Below are positions 1 through 6,982 of a stretch of DNA of 10,076 bases, in pieces. Source of the DNA: Treponema sp. GTDB lineage: Bacteria > Spirochaetota > Spirochaetia > Treponematales > Treponemataceae. A model generated the notes under the pieces. It ran no database searches, was not told the DNA's origin, and saw only the letters and a program-made list of their open reading frames with translations. The translations under genes and the position numbers were made by a program. The first letter of the stretch is position 1; the number at the start of each line of letters is the position of its first letter. The stretch spans positions 1 to 10,076 of the forward strand of contig JAEDFX010000082.1 in the NCBI GenBank assembly GCA_016297805.1. The letters run 5' to 3'.

Positions 1-1074
1 GTATATTTGGGTGGAAAAGGAATAACAAAACGTATTTCGATTGGTGGTGATTCACCAGTAACCCTTCAGACAATGTGGAAAGAATCAATTGTTGATATTC
101 CACATAATCCAGAAAAATTAGAAAGAACTTTAAAAGAAATAGCTGAACTTCAAATGCTAGGCTGTGATATTATCCGTTTTGCAGTTCCGGATATGGAAAG
201 TGCTGCAGGTCTTTCTGCAATAGCTGCAAGAACATCTATGCCACTTGTTGCAGATATTCACTTTGATTATAGATTAGCTCTTGAATGCTTAAAGGGAAAT
301 GTAGCAGCCATTCGTATTAATCCTGGTAATATTGGTTCCTTTGAAAATACTCAAAAAGTAGTGGAAGCCTGTAGAGACAATGGGGTTGCAATCAGAATTG
401 GAATTAATTCAGGAAGTTTACCAAAAGATTTACAGGATCAAATTGCTTCTGGAGCGATTACTCGTGCTGAAGGGTTATGTGAAACTGCAGTTCGAGAAGC
501 AGAATCTTTTGAAAAATTGAATTTCGATCAATATGTGGTTAGCATGAAATCTTCAGATGTTAACGAAACTATACAGTGTAATAGATTTTATGCACAGAAG
601 TATAATAATCCTTTGCATTTAGGTGTTACTGAGGCTGGTCCACTTATTGGAGGAATTGTAAAATCTTCAATTGCATTTTCAACATTACTTTCAGAAGGTA
701 TTGGAGATACAATTCGTGTTAGTCTTTCTTCTTCTCCTGAAAATGAAGTTATTGCTGGACTAAATATTTTGAAAGAATGTGGAAAACGTAAGGGTGGTGT
801 ATCAATTGTCAGTTGTCCGCGATGTGGAAGAATAGGATTTGATGTTCACAGTTTCATTGATCGCTGGCAGAACAGACTTCTTGCTATGGATAAAGATATA
901 ACTGTTGCTGTAATGGGATGTGTAGTAAATGGACCTGGTGAAGGTAAGCACGCGGATTTAGGTATCGCCGGTGGTAAAGATAAATGTATTATTTTTAAAA
1001 AAGGGGAAATAGTACGAACAATTGATTCAAAAGATGCCGATAAAGTATTTGAAGAAGAATTAAATTCGTTATAA
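1..1074 (+). CDS. ispG: IspG, 4-hydroxy-3-methylbut-2-enyl diphosphate synthase (5' partial)
   Basis: IspG (GcpE) is the cytoplasmic 4Fe-4S enzyme of the MEP isoprenoid pathway that reductively converts methylerythritol cyclodiphosphate to HMBPP. The family is recognisable throughout: PLVADIHFDYRLAL and IRINPGNIGS in the N-terminal TIM barrel, then PLHLGVTEAGP and GIGDTIRVSLSSSPENEV. The C-terminal cluster domain has SCPRCGR and MGCVVNGPGEG. Counting from the TTG at 7, the expected cluster ligands are Cys270, Cys273, Cys305 and Glu312, all present. It is the short bacterial form without the plant-type middle insert. The frame is open to base 1 (two more codons), and family members normally have a few residues before this point. 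The true start is therefore probably upstream of the window and the TTG at 7 is not a reliable start. The exported TPR gene follows 11 nt downstream, suggesting one transcript. Function is very secure; only the start is missing. Confidence 0.96.
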   Translation, partial: VYLGGKGITKRISIGGDSPVTLQTMWKESIVDIPHNPEKLERTLKEIAELQMLGCDIIRFAVPDMESAAGLSAIAARTSMPLVADIHFDYRLALECLKGNVAAIRINPGNIGSFENTQKVVEACRDNGVAIRIGINSGSLPKDLQDQIASGAITRAEGLCETAVREAESFEKLNFDQYVVSMKSSDVNETIQCNRFYAQKYNNPLHLGVTEAGPLIGGIVKSSIAFSTLLSEGIGDTIRVSLSSSPENEVIAGLNILKECGKRKGGVSIVSCPRCGRIGFDVHSFIDRWQNRLLAMDKDITVAVMGCVVNGPGEGKHADLGIAGGKDKCIIFKKGEIVRTIDSKDADKVFEEELNSL

Positions 1075-1085
1075 GGTTTTCATTA

Positions 1086-2174
1086 ATGAAAAAGATATTT
1101 TGTTTTGTATTATCAATATTTTTTGTAAGTTTTCTTTTTAGTGCAGGAAATGGTCAAAATGAAAGTATTAAGGCTTATAGAAATGCATTGATTTGTTTTG
1201 ATAATAATGATTATGGAAAGGCATTGAAATATTCAGAAGATGCTATTCTTTACAGAAGACAGGATATTGAAAAACAAATTGACAAACTAAAAACTTCATT
1301 AACTTCAAAAAGAGTTCAAGTTGCTGGAGATAGCATAGAATCTGTTGTTAAGGTTCTTGAATCTCGGCATGAAAATGAAAGTCTTGAAATTATATATTCA
1401 TTTACAAAAATAAAAGGCTATGATTACTTTAATAATTCAATGCAGACTCTATTAAAATATATGAATGAATCTATGGTTTTTCCTGAAGCTCAGAAACTTA
1501 TTGCAGATATATATAAGCTTGAAGGTGAATATGAGTTTGCAGAAGAGTATTATATGCTTGCTCTTAAAAATTCTGATGTATTGGATATTCCAAATGAAAA
1601 ATATGATATTTTATATACTCTTGCAGAAATAAGTCGACTACAGAATAATATGGAAAAGTATGAAGTAAGATTATTAAATATTCTTACTGAAGATAAATGT
1701 TTTAAAGATAATGCATTAAAGTCAGCTATGCACCAGACAGTTATCTCTGACAAAAAAGGTTCCTGCGAAAAGTTTTTTAATTTATATAGAGCGGATTCCT
1801 ATTTATCTATAGATGCATATAATCAACTTGCAGAATATTATTATAGCATGGGGGAGAAAGAAAAAGCTCTAAGTTTTGCTGAATTATCTGCTATTACTAG
1901 TTTTTCTAAGATTTCAGAAATAATATCATCTCGAAATACTGAATATTCATATTCAGGTTTATCAAAGTTTTTCCAGGAAGCCGCTTTCTATGATGATGTA
2001 GTGACATGGGGAAATGATTCAAATGCTTGGAGAAGTTTTAATATACTTGCCAGATATACAAATGAATTGGGATATAAAACTTTTGCAAGAGAGCTTCTTG
2101 TTGTTCTTGTTCAGTTTACACCAACAAAGTATTGGCAGAAAGATGCAGTGTTACAACTAGAACTTTTAGATTAG
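1086..2174 (+). CDS. Exported TPR-repeat protein, function unknown
   Basis: This is a 362-residue protein with a Sec signal peptide (MKK, then a hydrophobic stretch to about residue 20, likely cleaved after FLFSA). No lipobox cysteine follows, so it should be soluble periplasmic or peripherally attached rather than a lipoprotein. The mature part is almost all helical. TPR-like helix pairs are visible at about 26-59 (ending DYGKALKYSEDAI), 134-163 (GEYEFAEEYYMLAL), 173-201, 244-274 (MGEKEKALSFAELSA) and 314-345. TPR proteins are protein-binding scaffolds, and no catalytic domain is visible. The ATG is 11 nt past the ispG stop, with AAGG at 1074-1077 as a modest ribosome site, so it is likely co-transcribed with ispG; no functional link to isoprenoid synthesis can be seen. 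Its stop codon overlaps the end of the convergent Omp85-like gene by 4 nt. Exact role not recognised. Confidence 0.85.
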   Translation: MKKIFCFVLSIFFVSFLFSAGNGQNESIKAYRNALICFDNNDYGKALKYSEDAILYRRQDIEKQIDKLKTSLTSKRVQVAGDSIESVVKVLESRHENESLEIIYSFTKIKGYDYFNNSMQTLLKYMNESMVFPEAQKLIADIYKLEGEYEFAEEYYMLALKNSDVLDIPNEKYDILYTLAEISRLQNNMEKYEVRLLNILTEDKCFKDNALKSAMHQTVISDKKGSCEKFFNLYRADSYLSIDAYNQLAEYYYSMGEKEKALSFAELSAITSFSKISEIISSRNTEYSYSGLSKFFQEAAFYDDVVTWGNDSNAWRSFNILARYTNELGYKTFARELLVVLVQFTPTKYWQKDAVLQLELLD

Positions 2175-3694
2175 TATTGAAGACCGATACCTATAAATAA
2201 CTCTTTATTGTTCCAAAGACCTCTTAAAAATCCGGAATCATCATTAATCAGTCCTCTTAAATCTACCCCATAGCTTGCTCTTATTGTATAACTGGCCCAT
2301 TTTAATGGATAAACTAGAAACTCTAAACCAGCACAATAATATCCGTCCTTAAGAGAGAATAATCGGTCTGTGTTTCTATCGTAAACTAAAGCCATATCAA
2401 AAAACGGTGAAGCTTGAAGGTTGAAATTAAGAATATCTTTTGAAAATGTAGTTGTAAACAAATGATGCGGTAAATCTATATTTAATACAATTGCTGATGA
2501 AGCTGTATAAAGAGGAAGTTCATTTCCAAAATAATTTTTATCTAAATATCCGCGAAGACGACTTCCAATTTTATTTCCGTAGATAAATGAATTCTGGGGA
2601 AAATCAACATATGTAAATGCATAAAGATTTGAATTTATTGCAAATTTGTCTAAAATTGGCCAATCGTGTAATTGATAACTGTAATAAAATTTAGCATCTA
2701 ATTCAAAATATGGAGAAAAATCACCGCGCTGAATATTATACAGATAATTATTAGTAATGGTAAAACTATAACCTGATCTGAAACAGTCATCCCAAACAAT
2801 CTTTTCGTTACTTAATGAATGTCCAATAGTTACAAGTGGACTTGACAGGTAATCATTATATTTACTAATACCATCAAAATCCCAGTTAGTAACCAGTGAA
2901 ATTTTTGGAGTATAATAAAGATTAGAAAAGTTTTTAAGTTTGTTAAGAATTATAGGAACAGAAAATGATATTTCTTCTGAGAAATAAAGATCATCATCAT
3001 AAGGTTCATATTCAAGATTTTTGAAAAAATACTGGTAAAATTCGTAAACAAAGGAATAACTCTCATAGGGCTGAACAAGTTTTAATCCAGTTTTAAAATC
3101 CCACTCAGGAGAGGAATTAGAAATAACATAAGAGAAATCATAATCATTTACCCATTCTATATTGAATTTTCCAACATTAAATGGATAATCGTAAGAAAAA
3201 GAAATACCTGGTTCAATTCCTTTATTAGAAAGGTTTAATGTTATATCCGAGGATAGTTTATTTAGAGAACCAAGAAAGTTTGAATCTTTTATTTTAAATT
3301 TAGCTTCAAATCCATTATTGGAATCATATTTTGCATAAGGTAAAATCAACAAATGATGAGAATCCTTTATATTAAATTTAAGAATAACAGATTCTGTTTC
3401 TTCAGTATTATTTAAATCAGTTTCATAAGAAATATCTACATAGTCAAATGCTCTGGCACTTTCCAGTTGTTTTTTATATTCATTTATATAATGTAATAAA
3501 TCATCTTCAGTTTGGAATTCTGTATTTGTGTCTATAGGATATTTTGTAATAAGAGTCTGTTCTTTTGTTTTTCCTAGAAACTTAAAACCAGCTCCTTCAA
3601 TTCTAAATTCATAATTTGAGATTTTGTAAGATACTGCAAACGTATTTAAAACAAATATAAAAATTATTGTAAAAAAAGTAAAAAGCTTTTTCAT
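2171..3694 (-). CDS. Small Omp85-superfamily outer-membrane barrel with one POTRA domain
   Basis: This 507-residue protein has a signal peptide (residues 1-20, cleavage after NTFA). Residues about 22-112 fit a single POTRA domain: a beta start (YKISNYEFRIEG), a helical part (EDDLLHYINEYKKQLESARAF), then DYVDISYETD and VILKFNIKDS. The rest is a beta-barrel opening with LPYAKYDSNNGFEAKFKIKDSNFLGSLN split across the first strands. Omp85 hallmarks are the loop-6 motif G-S-R-L-R-G-Y (377-383), the following LYTASSAIVLNIDLP strand, and FFDMALVYD (431-439). The chain ends in a strand closing with Tyr507, as expected for a BAM substrate. BamA itself normally has five POTRAs and is much longer, so this is not the housekeeping BamA. 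Its ATG overlaps the wbaP-like stop as TAATG, with AAAGG 9 nt upstream inside the wbaP-like gene, indicating translational coupling. Inferred role: outer-membrane export or assembly linked to surface glycan. Family call is strong; role is open. Confidence 0.85.
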   Translation of the reverse strand: MKKLFTFFTIIFIFVLNTFAVSYKISNYEFRIEGAGFKFLGKTKEQTLITKYPIDTNTEFQTEDDLLHYINEYKKQLESARAFDYVDISYETDLNNTEETESVILKFNIKDSHHLLILPYAKYDSNNGFEAKFKIKDSNFLGSLNKLSSDITLNLSNKGIEPGISFSYDYPFNVGKFNIEWVNDYDFSYVISNSSPEWDFKTGLKLVQPYESYSFVYEFYQYFFKNLEYEPYDDDLYFSEEISFSVPIILNKLKNFSNLYYTPKISLVTNWDFDGISKYNDYLSSPLVTIGHSLSNEKIVWDDCFRSGYSFTITNNYLYNIQRGDFSPYFELDAKFYYSYQLHDWPILDKFAINSNLYAFTYVDFPQNSFIYGNKIGSRLRGYLDKNYFGNELPLYTASSAIVLNIDLPHHLFTTTFSKDILNFNLQASPFFDMALVYDRNTDRLFSLKDGYYCAGLEFLVYPLKWASYTIRASYGVDLRGLINDDSGFLRGLWNNKELFIGIGLQY

Positions 3695-5157
3695 TAAACG
3701 GCACCTTTACCAACAATTACAACCCATACGGTTTTTATAAGAATCCAGATATCAAGCCAAATAGACCAGTTCTGGATATAGTAAGTATCAAAAGATATTC
3801 GTTCTTCATATCCAGTATCTGAGCGTCCTGAAACCTGCCACATTCCGGATAGACCTGGCAAAACAGAAAGAACATAATCTTTGTATTCACCATATTTTAC
3901 TAATTCAGGTTCTGTTACTGGTCTTGGTCCAATTAAACTCATGTCACCAAAAAGAACATTAAAAAGCTGAGGAAGCTCATCCAAACTGGTTTTTCTCAAG
4001 AATTTACCAAACTTTGTAACTCTTGGATCATCCTTAAATTTGCGATCTTTTTCCCATTCTTCACGACGTACAGGATCAGTAGCAAGAATTTGTTCAAGAA
4101 TTTCCTGTGAATTAATACACATTGAACGAAATTTCCAGCATTTGATAACCTTACCATTTTTTCCAATTCTCTTATGACCATAAAAAACAGGACCCTTAGA
4201 TGTAAGCTTTGTAAGAATAGCAAGAACAAGCATTAATGGTAAAATAAAGGGCATAAAGAAAAGAATAATCAGAATATCAATAAGTCTTTTTATAAAAAGG
4301 TTACCCTTAAATGTAAGATTATGAATGGAAGAAAATCCAATAATACCACCAATATCCTTCATTGTTTGTGTAGAAGTAAAATTAGTCTGGTTTTTTGATA
4401 TAGTTGTAGTATACCGATAAGAAGACATAATCTGAGCAAAATCACCCTTATAATCACAAATTACAGCCTGTTTAATATTATTTTTTTTAATTATTGCCAA
4501 TAATTCTGGACTTGGAGGGAAAACTGGAATTCCGTTATATTCTGTAGTCTCAGATATTTCGTCATCAATTATAAGAGCAGGGTGATATCCTAAATACTTG
4601 CTGTTACACAATTTGTCAATAATGAATTTTGCAGAATCAAGCTTACAGTAAATAATTGCAGGAACACCCCACCATTTATATCTGCAGAATATATGTTTAG
4701 AAATTTCTCTGAAAGCTGGTAGCACAAATGTTGAAATAATAGTTGTTAATAAAAAAGCTATACCAATTGCAATACTTGTACTGTCTTTAATAAAATAATA
4801 TGAAATTTGAGTGTTATTTTTTGTGTCTGATAATAAAAATGAAAACAATATACCTAGATTTGTAAAAAATGTTCCTAAAAAGAAATTTTTTACGTCGTGA
4901 GTTGGGGAACTCATGATACCAGGATAAAGTCCCATGCATGCGAAAATAATAAGAACTACAGGAATAAAAATAGTGTAGTTGCAGAAAGATTTAAAATTAA
5001 TGGCAGAAGTATTAAATATGTTAACAATGAAAAAACCTAAACCAATACTTAGGAATAAAGAAAATGCATCAGTTAAAAAAAGTGCTAGTCCAGAAGAAAA
5101 AGAACTTGTTCGCTTATATTTTGAGTTTAAATAATCCTCAATTTTATCAAATTCCAT
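3694..5157 (-). CDS. WbaP-type undecaprenyl-phosphate sugar-phosphate transferase
   Basis: This membrane enzyme is predicted to start surface polysaccharide synthesis by moving a hexose-1-phosphate from a UDP-sugar to undecaprenyl phosphate. The 487 residues match the large WbaP-like polyprenyl phosphosugar transferases. Four N-terminal membrane segments lie at about 22-48, 60-79, 91-110 and 125-147, including GLYPGIMSSP, typical of this subfamily. A cytoplasmic alpha/beta domain spans about 160-265. A proline-containing membrane helix at 291-317 precedes the catalytic domain. Catalytic motifs seen are GPVFYGHKRIGKNGK, WKFRSM, KTSLDELPQL with the Asp393-Glu394 pair, LIGPRP and GLSGMWQVSGRSDTGYEER. 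The ending VWVVIVGKGAV is also typical. The exact sugar cannot be read from sequence; the name WbaP (galactose-1-P) is a family label only. No clear Shine-Dalgarno precedes the ATG. It is first in a two-gene minus-strand unit and is coupled to the Omp85-like gene. Confidence 0.93.
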   Translation of the reverse strand: MEFDKIEDYLNSKYKRTSSFSSGLALFLTDAFSLFLSIGLGFFIVNIFNTSAINFKSFCNYTIFIPVVLIIFACMGLYPGIMSSPTHDVKNFFLGTFFTNLGILFSFLLSDTKNNTQISYYFIKDSTSIAIGIAFLLTTIISTFVLPAFREISKHIFCRYKWWGVPAIIYCKLDSAKFIIDKLCNSKYLGYHPALIIDDEISETTEYNGIPVFPPSPELLAIIKKNNIKQAVICDYKGDFAQIMSSYRYTTTISKNQTNFTSTQTMKDIGGIIGFSSIHNLTFKGNLFIKRLIDILIILFFMPFILPLMLVLAILTKLTSKGPVFYGHKRIGKNGKVIKCWKFRSMCINSQEILEQILATDPVRREEWEKDRKFKDDPRVTKFGKFLRKTSLDELPQLFNVLFGDMSLIGPRPVTEPELVKYGEYKDYVLSVLPGLSGMWQVSGRSDTGYEERISFDTYYIQNWSIWLDIWILIKTVWVVIVGKGAV

Positions 5158-5192
5158 ATCGTATATTTTACTTTAATTCATTACATAAGTCT

Positions 5193-5226
5193 ATTATATT
5201 ATAGATAAATAATCACTTTATATAAG
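5193..5226 (-). promoter_or_regulatory. Candidate promoter for the wbaP-like/Omp85 unit
   Basis: On the minus strand there are two overlapping perfect TATAAT boxes, at 5203-5198 and 5198-5193. The first has a weak -35 (CTTATA, 5226-5221, 3 of 6 matches) at 17-bp spacing. Transcription would begin around 5190, giving a leader of about 30-35 nt. The leader has no good Shine-Dalgarno, only AAAG too far from the ATG. In DNA this AT-rich, TATAAT by itself is weak evidence; the position in the only divergent gap supports the call. Confidence 0.4.
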
Positions 5227-5245
5227 AATTGTTTTTTAGTATAAT
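5217..5245 (+). promoter_or_regulatory. Candidate promoter for the tandem wzi-like genes, near-leaderless
   Basis: A consensus -10 TATAAT lies at 5240-5245, with TTTATA at 5217-5222 as -35 (4 of 6 matches) and an exact 17-bp spacer. A start site six to eight bases past the -10 would fall at about 5251-5253, directly before the ATG at 5254, leaving essentially no 5' leader. No Shine-Dalgarno is present before that ATG, which fits. The -35 overlaps the candidate -35 of the opposite promoter by two bases, so polymerase could probably occupy only one at a time. Confidence 0.5.
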
Positions 5246-5253
5246 TATTTTAT

Positions 5254-6966
5254 ATGAAACGAATAATTTTATTGTTTATTGTTTTATTTTTCCTACCAGT
5301 TTCTTTTTATTCGCAGGTTATAAATGATACACAAGTGATTAAAACAGGAGATCCTGTTTACGATTCCTTAAATAAACTCTGTAAAGAACAAGGGATTTTA
5401 GTTTTCAATGAAAATTCAATGCTTACAGTAATGGAATTAAAGTTTTATCTGGATCAAATTAAGTATGATTCTTTATCTGATGCTGGTAAATTTGAGTATG
5501 AAAATATTGAGAATTTTTTATATACAAAATCAAATATAGTACAAAAACTTAATGATTTAACAAAACTTGAATTAATGGATACTTCTGTTTTTTCTCTTGA
5601 TTTGAATTTAATTTTAAATCCCGAATTATATTACAAAAGTAACTCCGATATTCCCTGGTCTTTTAATTATTTCTATCAGGATAATCTTGGCACAGTTCCT
5701 GTTAAATTTGGAATCTCCGATTATATAACTATTGAATCAGATCCTTTTTTAGGAAAATCTCATTATGGAGCATCAGAAGCTGATAGTTATTGTAATATAC
5801 CAATTTTAAATGGTGATCCTGAATTTATGTTTATGCGTTATGCTTACGGAAGTACGGGTATTTGTTTTGATAAGTGGGGATTTAATTTTATACTTGCGAA
5901 AGAAGGTTTGAAAATAGGAAACACTTCAATGGCAAGTATTATCTACAACAACAGCTTTGAAACAGACGGCTATGCTCAGCTGAATGTTTTTACCAATTCT
6001 TTTAAATATTCTATGGATATTATTCAAGTTGATTTTCAAAAATATTTGTATTTGCATCAACTTGAGTTTATTTTACTGAAAAAACTTAAATTCTCACTTG
6101 TTGAAGGTTCATTGGCTTGTGATTCTTTACAGTTACGTTTTTTAAATCCATTTATGTTTATGCATCAGTTTAGTGCATGGAATGATTATTCTCCTGATAA
6201 TTCTCCTTATAGTGAGCAGAATTTCTGTGCATATTTTAGCTGGTTGTTGGAATGTACACTTATAAAAAATACTAGACTTTATGTTTTATATTCTCAGAAT
6301 GAAATTCAATCTAAAATTGAAAGAGAAACTGAAATGGGAGCCTTGTATCCAGATAGTTTAGGTCTTCAGATTGGGGCTGATATTTCTATTCCTTATAAAA
6401 ATAATTCTTATTGGAATATTTCTTTAGAAGGTGTTTATACATCTCCATATTTATATTTAAAGTTTACTCCTAAAGCATCTTTGTATCGTGTTAGAGATGA
6501 TAATTTGTCATCTGACTATATCAAATCATGGATTGGATCGCCTTATGGGCCAGACAGCATAGGATTGCAATTTATGTTTGGATATGAAAAAGTGTCTAAA
6601 TGGAAATTGAATCTTGGTTATTTGTTTACAGCTAAAGGTGAAAATGATTTTGGCATGTTTGAAGAATATGCCGAATCAAAAAATGAAGAGTATGATGGAA
6701 TTTATTCATCATACTATCCTACAGTAGCTTATAAATTGGGCCTTGTAAGCCATGAAGAAGCTTATGATGATGCAATGAATATGTTACCATCTGGAATCAT
6801 ACAATTTACTAATCAGATTGTTTTGAATGGAGAATACAGATTTAACAAGCATATAAAAACAAATGGACAGTTTGTTTATTCATTAATTAATAACTTACAT
6901 CATGAAGAAAATAAGTTTGGTCAGGGAATAGAAATTGCTGTTTCTATGACTTATAATTTGTTCTAA
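5254..6966 (+). CDS. Wzi-like outer-membrane capsule assembly protein (first of two)
   Basis: This 570-residue exported protein has a signal peptide at residues 1-20 (cleavage probably FYS|Q). A helical region at about 33-105 (VYDSLNKLCKEQGIL, then MELKFYLDQI) resembles the N-terminal helical part of Wzi proteins. It is followed by a long beta-rich region ending in Phe570, as outer-membrane barrels do. Wzi-like signatures are the LHQLEF strand, then VEGSL and RFLNPFMFMHQF (295-306), and late WIGSPYGPDSIGLQF followed by a strand and GYLFTAKGEND. In E. coli, Wzi is an 18-stranded barrel that binds group 1 capsule at the cell surface; here that role is inferred. The start at 5254 is set by the signal peptide, although no ribosome site precedes it. 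The second wzi-like gene follows after 16 nt. An unrelated treponemal outer-membrane barrel is the main alternative; the barrel itself is fairly certain, the Wzi assignment less so. Confidence 0.72.
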   Translation: MKRIILLFIVLFFLPVSFYSQVINDTQVIKTGDPVYDSLNKLCKEQGILVFNENSMLTVMELKFYLDQIKYDSLSDAGKFEYENIENFLYTKSNIVQKLNDLTKLELMDTSVFSLDLNLILNPELYYKSNSDIPWSFNYFYQDNLGTVPVKFGISDYITIESDPFLGKSHYGASEADSYCNIPILNGDPEFMFMRYAYGSTGICFDKWGFNFILAKEGLKIGNTSMASIIYNNSFETDGYAQLNVFTNSFKYSMDIIQVDFQKYLYLHQLEFILLKKLKFSLVEGSLACDSLQLRFLNPFMFMHQFSAWNDYSPDNSPYSEQNFCAYFSWLLECTLIKNTRLYVLYSQNEIQSKIERETEMGALYPDSLGLQIGADISIPYKNNSYWNISLEGVYTSPYLYLKFTPKASLYRVRDDNLSSDYIKSWIGSPYGPDSIGLQFMFGYEKVSKWKLNLGYLFTAKGENDFGMFEEYAESKNEEYDGIYSSYYPTVAYKLGLVSHEEAYDDAMNMLPSGIIQFTNQIVLNGEYRFNKHIKTNGQFVYSLINNLHHEENKFGQGIEIAVSMTYNLF

Positions 6967-6971
6967 TTTTT

Positions 6972-6975
6972 GGAG
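6972..6975 (+). promoter_or_regulatory. Ribosome binding site of the second wzi-like gene
   Basis: GGAG lies seven bases before the ATG at 6983, in the 16-nt gap after the preceding stop. It fixes this start and contrasts with the first wzi-like gene, which has no such site. This supports the second gene being translated from the same mRNA by normal initiation. Confidence 0.7.
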
Positions 6976-6982
6976 ATTTAAT

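Noticed and set aside
7..9. TTG at 7 as the true start of ispG
   Set aside because: The frame is open to base 1, family members usually have several residues before the GG-K segment, and no ribosome site can be assessed; the gene is more likely truncated by the window edge.
1550..1753. Minus-strand 67-codon open frame inside the TPR gene
   Set aside because: Antisense shadow of a gene with a signal peptide and TPR repeats; no independent support.
2196..2209. Small AATAA-CTCT-TTATT stem near the convergent stops
   Set aside because: Five A/T pairs only and no T-run; too weak to be a terminator.
3680..3691. 12-bp palindrome AAAAAGCTTTTT at the start of the Omp85-like gene
   Set aside because: It simply encodes the Lys-Lys-Leu-Phe start of the signal peptide in AT-rich DNA, with no loop or conserved context; likely chance.
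3996..4229. Minus-strand 77-codon open frame in another frame of the wbaP-like gene
   Set aside because: It is a frame-shadow of the conserved catalytic region, which is intact in the main frame.
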